DNA of 64,000 bases from Burkholderiales bacterium (GTDB lineage Bacteria; Pseudomonadota; Gammaproteobacteria; Burkholderiales; Burkholderiaceae_D). Location of the stretch: positions 62,001 through 126,000 of the forward strand of contig JACOUL010000029.1 in the NCBI GenBank assembly GCA_016177875.1, given 5' to 3'. Shown piece after piece: positions 17,631-29,648 of this stretch; position 1 is the first letter of the stretch, and the number at the start of each line of letters is the position of its first letter. The position numbers and the translations under genes were made by a program. The notes under the pieces are model-generated. The model was not told the DNA's origin. It made no database searches and was given only the letters and a program-made list of their open reading frames with translations.

Positions 17631-17753
17631 CAACGGCTTGAGCGTCTGGTATCCGGAAGCTCTAATGACAGCCCAGGGTCGATTTGAGACATCCGCATCC
17701 CTTCATTTTGTAAACGCAAGCAATAATATTTGCACATTTAACGGAAGACTTTC

Positions 17754-18578
17754 ATGCAATCAAATTTAAAAATCAGCTTCATCGGCGGCGGCAATATGGC
17801 GACCGCTTTGATCGGCGGTTTGGCTGGCAAGCTTACCGCCGGTGCGAACATCCACGTGGTCGACATCAATGCCGATGCGCTGCAAAAGCTCGCTCAGCAA
17901 TTCGGCGTAACGACTGCCCAGATAATCGATGCGCAAGTGGCCAACGCTGATGTGATCGTGCTCGCGGTGAAACCGCAGCAAATGAAGGAAGTGATCGCTC
18001 AGCTTGCGCCGCATATCGCCAAGCAATTGGTGTTGTCGATCGCCGCCGGCATACGCGCATCCGACTTGTCGCGCTGGTTGAATGGACATGCCGCGATCGT
18101 GCGCACGATGCCGAATACGCCGGCGCTGATCGGCAAAGGTATCACCGGTATGGCGGCATTGGCGGGCGTGTCGCCGCAGCAGCGCGAGGCGGCCGATGCC
18201 ATCATGCAGGCAGTGGGCCAAACCGTCTGGCTCGATGACGAAGCGCTGATCGATCCGGTTACTGCGGTATCGGGAAGCGGCCCTGCTTACGTGTTTTATT
18301 TCATCGAGGCGATGCAGGAAGCGGCGCAGGAGATGGGTTTGAGCGCGGAGCAAGGCACGCAATTGGCGATTGCGACTTTTATCGGCGCATCGCAATTGGC
18401 AGCGCAATCCACCGAGCCGGTTTCTTTGCTGCGCGAGCGCGTGACTTCCAAAGGCGGCACCACCTATGCAGCGCTGACCAGCATGGAAGCAGCCGGCGTC
18501 AAGCAAGCAATCCGGCAGGCCTTGAAGGCGGCCGCCGCGCGAGGCAAAGAATTAGGCGAGGAATTCGGAAAAGACTGA
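17754..18578 (+). CDS. proC: Pyrroline-5-carboxylate reductase
   Basis: A 274-aa NADPH-dependent enzyme that performs the last step of proline synthesis. N-terminal nucleotide motif FIGGGNMATALIGGL, the VKPQQM segment, RTMPNTPALIGKGITGM, AVSGSGPAYVFYFIEAM and the C-terminal RERVTSKGGTTYAAL are all present. Full length. It is often beside yggS in proteobacteria; here the YceI lipoprotein, the toxin-antitoxin pair and the FAD enzyme intervene, which supports an insertion between yggS and proC. Confidence 0.95.
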   Translation: MQSNLKISFIGGGNMATALIGGLAGKLTAGANIHVVDINADALQKLAQQFGVTTAQIIDAQVANADVIVLAVKPQQMKEVIAQLAPHIAKQLVLSIAAGIRASDLSRWLNGHAAIVRTMPNTPALIGKGITGMAALAGVSPQQREAADAIMQAVGQTVWLDDEALIDPVTAVSGSGPAYVFYFIEAMQEAAQEMGLSAEQGTQLAIATFIGASQLAAQSTEPVSLLRERVTSKGGTTYAALTSMEAAGVKQAIRQALKAAAARGKELGEEFGKD

Positions 18579-18622
18579 TGAAAAACGACTGCGCGGCACG
18601 ATCTTGAGGATTGCGGTGCTCT

Positions 18623-18639
18623 GCGTACCCTACGTACGC
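18623..18639. repeat. Intergenic hairpin after proC
   Basis: GCGTAC, loop CCTAC, GTACGC lies in a 115-bp gap between converging genes, within a GATTGCGGTGCTC ... GTGCGCTCCTC context similar to the hairpins near 682 and 12859. No T-run. Confidence 0.35.
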
Positions 18640-18693
18640 GTGCGCTCCTCAACCTCAATCTCGAACCGCTCGCTACGTCTTTTATCAGCTTTT

Positions 18694-19023
18694 TTATTTG
18701 CGCATCAGCAGGAAGCCCACCACTAAGCCGGCCACTGCGCCTATACCTACCGATTGCCACGGATTGGCTTTCACATAGCTATCCGCCGTGCCGACCATTT
18801 CCTTGGTGCGCGTCGTCATCGAGTCTTGCAGATCGCTCAAACCGGCCTTCGCGTTTTTCAAGGTGGTCTCGAAGCGCGTGCGGGCCGAGCGGTAAGTATC
18901 GTCAAGCTGACCACCTACTTGGTTGCCGGTGCTTTTCAACAAATCTTCCGCGTCGTTGATGACTGCTTTCAAGTCATTGACGAGGTTATCGCGTTTATCC
19001 GCGGTCTGTGCATTGATGTCCAT
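18694..19023 (-). CDS. DUF883 (ElaB/YqjD/YgaM) ribosome/inner-membrane protein
   Basis: A 109-aa protein with a long amphipathic helical region (about 10-75, KRDNLVNDLKAVINDAEDLL ...) and a C-terminal transmembrane helix with the family ending NPWQSVGIGAVAGLVVGFLL followed by MRK. E. coli ElaB and YqjD are tail-anchored and linked to stationary-phase ribosome binding and stress. Start 19023 (MDINAQTADK) has AGAGG upstream; the longer frame from 19068 is not needed. It follows ubiA's 3' end in the same orientation but with its own start region. Confidence 0.88.
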   Translation of the reverse strand: MDINAQTADKRDNLVNDLKAVINDAEDLLKSTGNQVGGQLDDTYRSARTRFETTLKNAKAGLSDLQDSMTTRTKEMVGTADSYVKANPWQSVGIGAVAGLVVGFLLMRK

Positions 19024-19091
19024 GGGTCGTCCTCTCGAAATGGGGTGCAATTCGAGTGTATGCGGCATCCCCTGCGGGCGTTTGCGCTATG

Positions 19092-19967
19092 TCAAAATTT
19101 CCGCAGCGCGAAGTCGAGAGCGATTCCCGCAAAAATGGCGGCGCCCAGCCAGTTGTTGTGACGGAAGGCGGCGAAGCACTGCATTCTGTCGCGGTCGCGA
19201 ATGAGGCGATAGTGATAGACGGCACAAGCGGCGGCGGCCAGTATGCCGGCGCCAAACCATGCGCTTAAGCCGTTTTGCCATCCGACCAAAGCAATGAGAA
19301 TCAGGCTGATCGCATAACACAACATGACCGCAGCGACATCGAAGCGGCCGAAGGTGATCGCGGAAGTCTTGATGCCGATTTTTACATCATCGTCGCGGTC
19401 GACCATGGCGTATTCGGTATCGTAGGCAATCGCCCAAAAAACATTCGCGATCAGCAAAATCCAGGCGGCCGGCGGCACATGGTTTTGAATGGCGGCATAA
19501 GCCATCGGAATACCGAACCCGAAAGCAATTCCGAGGTAGGCTTGCGGAATCGCGAAGAAACGCTTGAAGTAGGGATAACTGCCGGCGATGACCACGGCGG
19601 CAACCGACAACTGCTTAGTCAAACTATTCAAGGGTAGGATTAATGCGAATGCCAGCAAGGCGAGGGCCATCGCAACAGCGACCGCTTCCCAAGGCGCGAG
19701 CTTGCCGCTGGTGATAGGGCGTTCCGCAGTGCGTTTGACATGTTTATCGAAATCGCGATCGGCAAAATCGTTGATCGCGCAACCGGCGGAACGCATCAAA
19801 GCGGTGCCAAGCGAAAAGATCGCTACGATGGTCCAATCGGGATGGCCGTCGGAGGCGAGCCAGATCGCGTTCAAGGTAGGCCACAACAACAGCAAAATGC
19901 CGATCGGCTTATCCAGCCGGACCAGCCGCATATATAGTTGCAGCCGATTGAGGGTTAAAGCGGACAT
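19092..19967 (-). CDS. ubiA: 4-hydroxybenzoate polyprenyltransferase
   Basis: A 291-aa integral membrane enzyme that attaches the polyprenyl tail to 4-hydroxybenzoate in ubiquinone synthesis. The two aspartate motifs are [15 protein letters not shown] and [13 protein letters not shown], and [17 protein letters not shown] is the typical first helix. The start ATG at 19967 overlaps the oxyR stop (TGATG), so it is translationally coupled to oxyR. An in-frame upstream start would lie within oxyR. Confidence 0.95.
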   Translation of the reverse strand: MSALTLNRLQLYMRLVRLDKPIGILLLLWPTLNAIWLASDGHPDWTIVAIFSLGTALMRSAGCAINDFADRDFDKHVKRTAERPITSGKLAPWEAVAVAMALALLAFALILPLNSLTKQLSVAAVVIAGSYPYFKRFFAIPQAYLGIAFGFGIPMAYAAIQNHVPPAAWILLIANVFWAIAYDTEYAMVDRDDDVKIGIKTSAITFGRFDVAAVMLCYAISLILIALVGWQNGLSAWFGAGILAAAACAVYHYRLIRDRDRMQCFAAFRHNNWLGAAIFAGIALDFALRKF

Positions 19968-20914
19968 CAACTTTCCGTGATTTGAGACTCGGGCAGCATC
20001 GTTACGCCGGGTAGCGTGCACGACAGAATTGCCTGGCGCACAGCTTCCAGCGCGGCTTGACGCGTAAAGCTCTTGCGCCAGGCAATGACGACGCGGCGGG
20101 AAGGAACGGGTTCGGCGAAGGGAACGTAGCGCAACATGCCGTCTGTGGCATGCATGTCAGGCACCGAACTGGACGGCAGCACGGTAATGCCGATGCCGGA
20201 GGCGACCATATGGCGTATGGTTTCCAGCGAAGAGCCTTCGAAGGTGCGGCCGATGCCGTCGCCGGCAGTCGAGAAGCGCGACATTTCCGGGCACACTTCC
20301 AGCACTTGATCGCGGAAGCAATGGCCGGTGCCGAGCAACAACATCGTTTCGGATTTCAAGTCTTGCGTGGTCAAGTCGGTGCGCTCGGCCCAGGGATGGT
20401 TTTTCGGTAAAGCCACTACAAAAGGCTCGTCGTAGAGCGCTTGGATATTTAAACCATTAGGCGGCAAGGGCAGGGCCATGACGGCTGCGTCGAGTTCGCC
20501 CTGACGCAATAGTTCGATCAAGCGCACCGTGAAATTTTCCTGCAGGATCAGCGGCATTTGCGGCACGCGATCGATCATGGTTTTCACCAGCTGCGGCAGC
20601 AGGTAAGGGCCGATGGTGTAGATCACGCCCAGGCGGAAAGGGCCGGCCAGCGGGTCTTTGTTTTGCTTGGCGATTTCCTTGATTGCCGCGGTTTGTTCCA
20701 GTACGCGTTCGGCTTGCGCCACGATTTGCTTGCCGAGCGGCGTCATGGAAATTTCCGTGCCGCCGCGTTCGAATATCGTCACGCCCAGTTCATCTTCGAG
20801 TTTCTTGATTGCCACCGACAAAGTCGGTTGCGCGACAAAGCATGCTTCGGCCGCGTGGCCGAAATGCTTGTGGCGCGCGACGGCGACAATGTATTTCAGT
20901 TCAGTGAGCGTCAT
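19967..20914 (-). CDS. oxyR: Hydrogen peroxide-sensing LysR-type regulator OxyR
   Basis: A 315-aa LysR-type activator. The N-terminal helix-turn-helix ([20 protein letters not shown], then [16 protein letters not shown]) is followed by the redox-sensing effector domain with C199 and C208 in [15 protein letters not shown], the same positions as in E. coli OxyR, so peroxide sensing by a disulfide is expected. It is 30 bp downstream of recG and coupled to ubiA, an order frequent in Burkholderiales. Likely targets are peroxide-defence genes such as the peroxiredoxin at 41.4-41.9 kb, though no OxyR box was identified. Confidence 0.96.
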   Translation of the reverse strand: MTLTELKYIVAVARHKHFGHAAEACFVAQPTLSVAIKKLEDELGVTIFERGGTEISMTPLGKQIVAQAERVLEQTAAIKEIAKQNKDPLAGPFRLGVIYTIGPYLLPQLVKTMIDRVPQMPLILQENFTVRLIELLRQGELDAAVMALPLPPNGLNIQALYDEPFVVALPKNHPWAERTDLTTQDLKSETMLLLGTGHCFRDQVLEVCPEMSRFSTAGDGIGRTFEGSSLETIRHMVASGIGITVLPSSSVPDMHATDGMLRYVPFAEPVPSRRVVIAWRKSFTRQAALEAVRQAILSCTLPGVTMLPESQITES

Positions 20915-20944
20915 GGCGAATTTGGAATAACGAACAAACGCATT

Positions 20945-23038
20945 CTACACTTTCAGGAAGTCCTCTTTTCCTCCCAGCCAGCGCGCCAGATGCAACTCCA
21001 CTGTAGCTGGATCGTCGCGCAAGAGCATCTGCGCGACATTGCGGGCATTTTCCACCAGCCATTGATCTCGTTCCAAATCGGCAAAGCGCAGCATGGCTTG
21101 GCCGGATTGGCGTGCGCCGAGAAACTCGCCGGGGCCGCGGATTTCCAAGTCGCGCCGCGCAATTTCAAAGCCGTCGTTGGTTTCGCGCATGGTTTTCAAG
21201 CGTTCCTTGGCAACCGGTCCGAGCGGACTTTGATACAGCAGGAGGCAGACGCTGGCCGCTGCACCGCGCCCGACCCTGCCGCGCAATTGATGCAGCTGCG
21301 AAAGGCCGAAGCGTTCCGCGTGTTCGATCACCATCAGCGATGCGTTGGGCACATCGACGCCCACTTCAATGACGGTAGTGGCAACCAAGACGTCGGTCTC
21401 GCCGCGGGTGAACTCTTCCATCACCTGCTGCTTTTCGGCAGGCTTCATGCGGCCATGCACTAAGCCGACGCTGAGATCAGGTAGCGCCTGCACGAGTGCA
21501 GCGTGCGTGTCGGTGGCGGTTTGCAGTTGCAGCGCTTCCGATTCTTCGATCAATGGGCAAACCCAGTACACTTGGCGGCGTTCAAGCGCGGCCGCGTGCA
21601 CGCGCGTAATCACTTCCTCGCGCCGGTTTTGATCGATTAATTTGGTGACCACCGGCGTGCGGCCGGGCGGCAATTCGTCGATGACCGATACTTCGAGATC
21701 GGCGAAAAACGTCATCGCCAGCGTGCGTGGAATCGGCGTGGCGGACATCATCAATTGATGCGGCACGGTGGGCGTTTGGCCGGGGGCTACGGCCAAGCCT
21801 TTATTGCGTAAGGCAAGGCGCTGTTCGACCCCGAAGCGATGTTGTTCGTCGACGATCACCAAGCCCGGCCGTGCGAATCCGACTTCTTCTTGGATCAAGG
21901 CGTGGGTGCCGATGATGAGCTGCGCGTGGCCGGATTCGATCAAGCCTTTGGCATCGGTCTTCTCGCGTTTTTTCAAACTGCCGGTGAGCCATGCGACATT
22001 CACACCTAAAGGTTCCATCCACGCAGCGATTTTGCGGAAATGCTGATCGGCCAAAATTTCGGTCGGCGCCATCAGCACGGCTTGATAACCGCTGTCGATG
22101 GCCTGGGCGGCGGCGAGCGCGGCTACCACGGTTTTACCGCTGCCGACATCGCCTTGCAGCAGGCGCTGCATGGGATAAGCTTGGCGCAAGTCGGCGCGGA
22201 TTTCCGCAACCACGCGTTCCTGCGCTGTGGTTAAACGGAAGGGTAGCGTCTCTAAAAAAGCGGAGGTCAACTCGCCGGTCACCGGCAAAGCCGGTGCGCC
22301 CTTCGAGCGGCGCGCTGCCTGCGCGCGCTTCAAGGACAATTGCTGCGCAAGGAGTTCGTCGAACTTCATGCGTATCCATGCCGGATGGGTGCGCTCGCTC
22401 AGTGCATGTTCATCGACATCGGGCGGCGGAGAGTGCAGCAAGCGCACCGCCGGCTCGAATGGAGTGAGATTGAGGGTGGCGCGCAAGGATTCGGGTAGTG
22501 TATCGCTCCAATTCACCTTGCTCATTGCATTGGTAATTGCCTTACGCAGATAAGCTTGCGATAAGCCTTCACCGGCAGGGTAGACGGGCGTCAGCGCATC
22601 GGGCAGGGGAGTGTCCTCTTGCACGATCTTGTACGCTGGATGCACCATCTCCGACCCGAAGAATCCATGTCGGACTTCGCCGCGCGCACGCACGCGCGTG
22701 CCTTCAGCCAGCTGCTTGGTTTGGCTGCCGTAAAAATTCAGGAAACGCATGGTCAGCCGGCCGGAATCGTCGGCGATCGTCACGATCAGCTGCCGGCGCG
22801 GACGGTATTGAATTTCGCAGGAGGCGACCACACCTTCGACCTGGACCGCTGTGCCGTTCATGAAACCGGCTTCGGCGGTCGGCTGCACCTGGGTTTCATC
22901 CTCGTAGCGCAAGGGCAGGTGCAGCACCAGGTCCATTGCCGAACGCAGCCCAAGTTTGGCAAGTTTGTCCGCTGCCTTGCTGGCGCGCGGTGCGGCCGGC
23001 TTGGCGGTGGCGGCGGTTTTTCGCTTGGGTGCGGGCAT
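20945..23038 (-). CDS. recG: ATP-dependent DNA helicase RecG
   Basis: A 697-aa helicase that regresses stalled forks and processes Holliday junctions. An N-terminal wedge/OB domain (about 60-160) is followed by two helicase lobes: motif I GDVGSGKTVVAALAAA, motif II DEQHRFGVEQR, motif III MSATPIPRTLAM, motif V TTVIEVGVDVPNASLMVIE and motif VI QLHQLRGRVGRG. Full length. It is divergent from queA and leads an apparent recG-oxyR-ubiA unit. Confidence 0.96.
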   Translation of the reverse strand: MPAPKRKTAATAKPAAPRASKAADKLAKLGLRSAMDLVLHLPLRYEDETQVQPTAEAGFMNGTAVQVEGVVASCEIQYRPRRQLIVTIADDSGRLTMRFLNFYGSQTKQLAEGTRVRARGEVRHGFFGSEMVHPAYKIVQEDTPLPDALTPVYPAGEGLSQAYLRKAITNAMSKVNWSDTLPESLRATLNLTPFEPAVRLLHSPPPDVDEHALSERTHPAWIRMKFDELLAQQLSLKRAQAARRSKGAPALPVTGELTSAFLETLPFRLTTAQERVVAEIRADLRQAYPMQRLLQGDVGSGKTVVAALAAAQAIDSGYQAVLMAPTEILADQHFRKIAAWMEPLGVNVAWLTGSLKKREKTDAKGLIESGHAQLIIGTHALIQEEVGFARPGLVIVDEQHRFGVEQRLALRNKGLAVAPGQTPTVPHQLMMSATPIPRTLAMTFFADLEVSVIDELPPGRTPVVTKLIDQNRREEVITRVHAAALERRQVYWVCPLIEESEALQLQTATDTHAALVQALPDLSVGLVHGRMKPAEKQQVMEEFTRGETDVLVATTVIEVGVDVPNASLMVIEHAERFGLSQLHQLRGRVGRGAAASVCLLLYQSPLGPVAKERLKTMRETNDGFEIARRDLEIRGPGEFLGARQSGQAMLRFADLERDQWLVENARNVAQMLLRDDPATVELHLARWLGGKEDFLKV

Positions 23039-23126
23039 GAAATGGGCGGCAAGGCGTACAATGTCAGCCTTCCATTGTAGGGCATGCGCCGCACTCTTGT
23101 GATGTGTTGCGAATGTTGTTTTAGCT

Positions 23127-25275
<2,149 letters not shown>

Positions 25276-25344
25276 GCCTATAAGAAACAATGCTATCCGG
25301 TGCTAAAATGCCGGGTTGTTCAAACTCACTCATTGGAGCGTCAC

Positions 25345-25671
25345 GTGTTCATATCCAACGCTTTTGCCCAAACGGCGGCCGGCGCAGCACCGGAAAACAG
25401 CTTGCTTACCCTATGGCCGATCATCCTGATGTTCGTGGTGATGTACTTCTTGATGATTCGTCCCCAGATGAAGCGTCAGAAAGAACAAAAAGCCATGATG
25501 GATGCGCTTGGTAAAGGCGATGAAGTCATTGCAGCGGGCGGTGTGCTGGGCAAGATCACCAAAGTGAGCGATGTTTATGTCACCTTGGAAGTTGCTGACG
25601 CCACTGAAATCGTTGTTCAGAAAAGCGCTATCAATACTTTGCTCCCCAAGGGCACCATCAAAAGCCTGTAA
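25345..25671 (+). CDS. yajC: Preprotein translocase subunit YajC
   Basis: A 108-aa single-pass inner-membrane protein. The helix LLTLWPIILMFVVMYFLMI is followed by the YajC motif RPQMKRQKEQKAMMDAL and by GDEVIAAGGVLGKI. It forms a complex with SecD and SecF beside SecYEG. I chose the GTG at 25345 (MFISNAFAQ) because TTGGAG lies upstream and the N-terminus matches homologues; the longer frame from 25300 is not supported. Confidence 0.93.
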   Translation: MFISNAFAQTAAGAAPENSLLTLWPIILMFVVMYFLMIRPQMKRQKEQKAMMDALGKGDEVIAAGGVLGKITKVSDVYVTLEVADATEIVVQKSAINTLLPKGTIKSL

Positions 25672-25677
25672 ATAGTC

Positions 25678-27528
25678 ATGAATCGCTATCCGCTCTGGAA
25701 ATACATCATCATCGTGGCCGCGCTGTTGTTCGGCGTGATTTATACCTTGCCGAATTTTTTCGGCGAATCGCCTGCGGTGCAAATCAGCAGCGGGAAGGCG
25801 ACCTTGAAGGTCACGCACGAGACCATGGGGCCGGTTGAAGAGGCTTTGAAAAAAGGCAATATGAAAGCCGAAGCCATCTTGTTCGAGCAATTGGGCACGC
25901 AAGGCACGGTGCGTGCACGTTTCCCCGATACGGATACGCAGTTCAAGGCCAAGGCTTTGCTGGAAAAAGAATTGAATCCCGATTCTAATGATCCCAGCTA
26001 TATCGTCTCATTCAACCTTTTGCCGAATACGCCTAAGTGGCTGCAAACTTTGCACGCCTTCCCCATGTATTTGGGCTTGGACTTGCGCGGCGGCGTGCAC
26101 TTCCTGATGCAAGTAGACAGCCGCGGTGTCATGAACAAGCGCATGCAAGGCTTGCAGTCGAGCGTGCGCACGATGTTGCGTGAAAAGAATGTGCGTCATG
26201 CAGGCATTGCGCGTACCGGTGACAAGATCGAAATTAATTTCCGCGAGCCGGAAACCCGTGCCACGGCCAAGAATGTGCTGGCTGACCAATTATCGGACGT
26301 CCTCCTGACCGATACCGGTGATATGAAGCTGGTGGTCACATTGAAACCGGAAGCCTTGAAAACGACGCTCGACGACGGCGTCAAACAAAACATCACGACG
26401 CTCAGCAAGCGCGTCAATGAACTGGGTGTGGCCGAACCGGTGATTCAGCAGCAGGGCGCAGACCGCATCGTGGTCGAATTGCCCGGCGTGCAAGACGTAT
26501 CGCGCGCCAAAGACATCATCGGCCGTACTGCGACGCTGGAAGTGCGCATGGTGGATGAGGCTGTCACGCCCGGCACCGAGTTGACATCCGATGTGCCCTT
26601 TGGCTCCGAGTTGTTCAAGGTGGGGCGCGGTGCTCCCGTGGTGTTGTACAAAGAGCCTGTCATTACGGGCGACTATATTTCCAGTGCGGCCGCCAGCTTC
26701 GACCAGAATCAACAACCGGCAGTTTCCATCGACTTGAGCGGCGATGGCGGACGCAAGATGCGTGAAGCCACGAAGAACAAGATCGGCAAAAACATGGCGA
26801 TCGTGTTGTTTGAAAAGGGCAAAGGCGAAGTCTTGACGGTAGCCACCATCCGTGACGAGCTCGGTTCGCGCTTCCAGATTACCGGCATGGGCACCGCAGA
26901 GCGCGCCAATGATTTGGCCCTGCTGCTGCGCGCAGGCTCCTTGGCGGCGCCGATGGAAATCATTGAAGAACGCACGATCGGCCCGCAGCTCGGCGCGGAA
27001 AACATCAAGAAGGGTTTCGATTCCGTCATGTATGGTTTTGCCTTGATTGCTGCGTTCATGGTGATTTACTACATGTTATTTGGTTTTTTCAGCGTGTTTG
27101 CGCTGGCCGTGAACCTCTTGCTATTGATTGCCATTTTGTCTTCCATGCAGGCGACACTTACTTTGCCTGGCATGGCCGCGATCGCGTTCACGCTTGGTAT
27201 GGCAATCGACGCCAACGTGCTGATCAACGAACGTATACGCGAAGAACTTCGCGCGGGAAATTCACCGCATGCCGCAATTGCTGCAGGTTTTGAACGTGCA
27301 TGGGCGACCATTCTCGACTCCAACGTGACGACCTTGATTGCGGGTATCGCGCTGCTGGTCTTCGGCTCCGGCCCGATTCGCGGTTTTGCGGTGGTGCACT
27401 GCCTGGGTATCGTCACCTCGATTTTCTCGTCGGTGTTCGTCTCTCGTGGCATTGTCAATCTCTGGTATGGCCGCAAGAAAAAATTGGAAAGCGTATCGAT
27501 CGGCACCGTTTGGAAGCCGACTACTTAA
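25678..27528 (+). CDS. secD: Protein translocase subunit SecD
   Basis: A 616-aa inner-membrane RND-type protein with one N-terminal helix, a large periplasmic region and five C-terminal helices. LGLDLRGGVHFLMQVD, GVAEPVIQQQGADRIVVELPG (shown in part), ERTIGPQLGAENIKKG and GMAIDANVLINERIREELR are SecD hallmarks. With SecF it uses the proton gradient to pull exported proteins from SecYEG. It begins 6 bp after yajC. Confidence 0.96.
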   Translation: MNRYPLWKYIIIVAALLFGVIYTLPNFFGESPAVQISSGKATLKVTHETMGPVEEALKKGNMKAEAILFEQLGTQGTVRARFPDTDTQFKAKALLEKELNPDSNDPSYIVSFNLLPNTPKWLQTLHAFPMYLGLDLRGGVHFLMQVDSRGVMNKRMQGLQSSVRTMLREKNVRHAGIARTGDKIEINFREPETRATAKNVLADQLSDVLLTDTGDMKLVVTLKPEALKTTLDDGVKQNITTLSKRVNELGVAEPVIQQQGADRIVVELPGVQDVSRAKDIIGRTATLEVRMVDEAVTPGTELTSDVPFGSELFKVGRGAPVVLYKEPVITGDYISSAAASFDQNQQPAVSIDLSGDGGRKMREATKNKIGKNMAIVLFEKGKGEVLTVATIRDELGSRFQITGMGTAERANDLALLLRAGSLAAPMEIIEERTIGPQLGAENIKKGFDSVMYGFALIAAFMVIYYMLFGFFSVFALAVNLLLLIAILSSMQATLTLPGMAAIAFTLGMAIDANVLINERIREELRAGNSPHAAIAAGFERAWATILDSNVTTLIAGIALLVFGSGPIRGFAVVHCLGIVTSIFSSVFVSRGIVNLWYGRKKKLESVSIGTVWKPTT

Positions 27529-27603
27529 AATAATTGGGGAAAGAGTTGATGAGGCGCCGCAGCGCGACGAATTACTCTGTCTCCAACAAATTGGATAATC
27601 AGC

Positions 27604-28548
27604 ATGGAATTTTTCCGCATCAAAAAAGACATTCCCTTCATGCGCCATGCGTTGGTGTTCAACGCTATTTCGGCGCTGACTTTTGTGGCTGCCGTATTTT
27701 TTCTGGCCTATAAGGGTTTGCATCTGTCGATCGAGTTCACCGGCGGCACGGTCATGGAAGTTAAGTACGACAAGCCGGCCAATCTTGAAGCGATTCGCAA
27801 GAAAATCGAGCAGATCGGCTACGCCGACCCTCAAGTGCAAAGCTTCGGCACAGCACATGATGTCATCGTTCGGCTGCCAACTCAAAAAGGCGTCAACTCA
27901 TCGCAATTGAGCGAGAAGGTATTTGCGGCTTTGAAGGCGCAGGAAAGCGGCGTCAGCTTGCAGCGCGTCGAATTTGTCGGGCCGCAAATTGGTGAAGAAT
28001 TGGCGCACGACGGCTTGATGGCGCTGGCCTTCGTCGTCATCGGCATCATGATTTACCTGGCGATCCGCTTCGAATGGAAGTTTGCCGTCTCGGCCATCAT
28101 TGCAAACCTGCATGACGTGGTGATTATTCTTGGCTTCTTCGCTTTCTTCCAATGGGAGTTTTCTCTGACCGTGCTGGCCGCAGTGCTCGCTGTGTTGGGC
28201 TACTCGGTGAATGAATCGGTGGTCGTGTTCGACCGGGTGCGCGAGACTTTCCGCGATCGCCGTTTCGGCAAGATGGCTACGCCGGACGTGATGAACCATG
28301 CGATCACGAGCACGATTTCCCGAACTATTATCACGCACGGCTCAACGCAAATGATGGTGTTGTCTATGCTCTTGTTCGGCGGTCCGACCATCCATTACTT
28401 TGCGGTGGCCCTGACCATCGGCATTTTGTTCGGCATTTATTCGTCGGTATTCGTTGCTGCCGCAGTAGCCATGTGGTTGGGCGTCACGCGCGAAGACTTG
28501 CTCAAGCCGGTGAAGGAAAAAGATGAAACCGATGGCGCTGTAGTATAA
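27604..28548 (+). CDS. secF: Protein translocase subunit SecF
   Basis: A 314-aa protein with six helices. SIEFTGGTVMEVKY, VEFVGPQIGEELAHDG, YSVNESVVVFDRVRE and the segment NHAITSTISRTIITHGST are typical SecF blocks. It completes the yajC-secD-secF operon and is followed by a strong terminator. Confidence 0.96.
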   Translation: MEFFRIKKDIPFMRHALVFNAISALTFVAAVFFLAYKGLHLSIEFTGGTVMEVKYDKPANLEAIRKKIEQIGYADPQVQSFGTAHDVIVRLPTQKGVNSSQLSEKVFAALKAQESGVSLQRVEFVGPQIGEELAHDGLMALAFVVIGIMIYLAIRFEWKFAVSAIIANLHDVVIILGFFAFFQWEFSLTVLAAVLAVLGYSVNESVVVFDRVRETFRDRRFGKMATPDVMNHAITSTISRTIITHGSTQMMVLSMLLFGGPTIHYFAVALTIGILFGIYSSVFVAAAVAMWLGVTREDLLKPVKEKDETDGAVV

Positions 28549-28560
28549 GACGCGCGTCCA

Positions 28561-28591
28561 ACAAAAAAGCCGGCATTGCCGGCTTTTTTGT
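28561..28591. terminator. Bidirectional terminator between secF and marR-type gene
   Basis: ACAAAAAAGCCGGC, loop ATT, GCCGGCTTTTTTGT. It serves both secF (+) and the converging MarR gene (-). Confidence 0.93.
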
Positions 28592-28603
28592 TTTCTGTGA
28601 CCC

Positions 28604-29050
28604 TTACTCTTTGTTGTTCACCATCGCGGCATCCAGTTCATTCTTTAATCGCCCAAGCTCGCGCTCCAAGCGCACGAAATCCGTTTCGCCATAATTGCGA
28701 AACGCTTGCCTGCAATGTTCTACATGCGGTTTAAAGATGCGCTCGAATTCAAGCTGCCCCTGCTTAGTCAATTGCACCTGCGTGCAGCGGCGGTCATCCG
28801 ACTGGTTCACCCGTTTGACCAAGCCTTTGACTTCCAGGCGATCGATCACCCCGGTCAAGGTGCCCTTGGTGATCAGGGTTTTTTCTCCTAGATCCTTGAA
28901 GGTCATGCCTTCGGTATTGCCGAGCGTGGCGATGATGTCGAACTGCGACGGCGTCAAATCCAAGCTGCGGATATGCGCCGCCGACAATTGCTCGAATGCC
29001 TGATAGCACTGCGCAAGCAAGCGGATGCTGCGAAAGAATCGTTCAGCCAT
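28604..29050 (-). CDS. MarR-family transcriptional regulator
   Basis: A 148-aa winged-helix regulator: LTPSQFDIIATLGNTEGMTFKDLGEKTLITKG (in part: PSQFDIIATLGN and FKDLGEKT), recognition region TLTGVIDRLEVKGLVKR, and wing NQSDDRRCTQVQLT. It lies just downstream of the cytochrome b561/YceI/YceI genes and probably controls them. Its ATG directly abuts the T-run of the preceding gene's terminator; the nearest GGAG is 24 nt upstream, beyond the hairpin, so translation initiation may depend on that hairpin. Confidence 0.88.
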   Translation of the reverse strand: MAERFFRSIRLLAQCYQAFEQLSAAHIRSLDLTPSQFDIIATLGNTEGMTFKDLGEKTLITKGTLTGVIDRLEVKGLVKRVNQSDDRRCTQVQLTKQGQLEFERIFKPHVEHCRQAFRNYGETDFVRLERELGRLKNELDAAMVNNKE

Positions 29051-29073
29051 AAAAAAGCCGGCAATGCCGGCTT
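29051..29073 (-). terminator. Terminator between yceI and marR-type gene
   Basis: On the minus strand, GCCGGC, loop ATT, GCCGGC is followed by six T and then immediately the MarR ATG. GGAG sits between the yceI stop and the hairpin. It could attenuate readthrough into the regulator. Confidence 0.85.
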
Positions 29074-29078
29074 ACTCC

Positions 29079-29648
29079 TTAATCAGCCTTGATCGCTTCG
29101 ATCTGGATATTGAGTTTGATTTCCGGCGCTGCGAATTTCGGAACGCCATAGCCCATGCCGAAATCGGTGCGCTTGAATTCGCCGCTGGCATCGGCCCCGC
29201 ACACTTCGCGCTTGTACATAGGATGGTCGATGCACTTGAATTTGTTGATGGTCAGATTCACCGGTTTGGTGACGCCCAGCAAAGTGAGTTCGCCTTCGAC
29301 CACCGCAGGCGTGTCGCCGTTGAATTTGATGGACTTGGCGCGATAGCTTGCAGTCGGAAATTTCTCGGTATTGAAGAAATCCTTGCCTTTGGCGTGGGCA
29401 GTCATTTTCTCATGACCGAAATCAATCGAGTTGGCATCGATGGTGATGTCGACGCTGCCGGTTTTGGCGGCACGATCCAGCGTGACGGCACCACTGGTTT
29501 TGGTGAACTTGCCGCGCCAGACGGAAATACCCATATGATCGGCTTCAAAACTCGGATACGTGTGATTCGGATCGATATTGTAGGTGTCGGCAAAAGCCGA
29601 GACCGATGTAACAGCCAAAATTGCGGCAAAAAGGGATTTGAGTTGCAT
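29079..29648 (-). CDS. YceI-family periplasmic protein
   Basis: A 189-aa protein with a signal peptide (MQLKSLFAAILAVTSVSAFA) and the YceI lipocalin-like domain: YNIDPNHTYPSFEADHMG, WRGKFTKTSG, SVDITIDANSIDFGHEKMTAH, and KPVNLTINKFKC with RTDFGMGYGVP near the end. YceI proteins bind long isoprenoids such as polyprenyl phosphate or quinone. ATG 29648 has AAGGAA upstream. It is the last structural gene of an operon that begins with cytochrome b561. Confidence 0.92.
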   Translation of the reverse strand: MQLKSLFAAILAVTSVSAFADTYNIDPNHTYPSFEADHMGISVWRGKFTKTSGAVTLDRAAKTGSVDITIDANSIDFGHEKMTAHAKGKDFFNTEKFPTASYRAKSIKFNGDTPAVVEGELTLLGVTKPVNLTINKFKCIDHPMYKREVCGADASGEFKRTDFGMGYGVPKFAAPEIKLNIQIEAIKAD

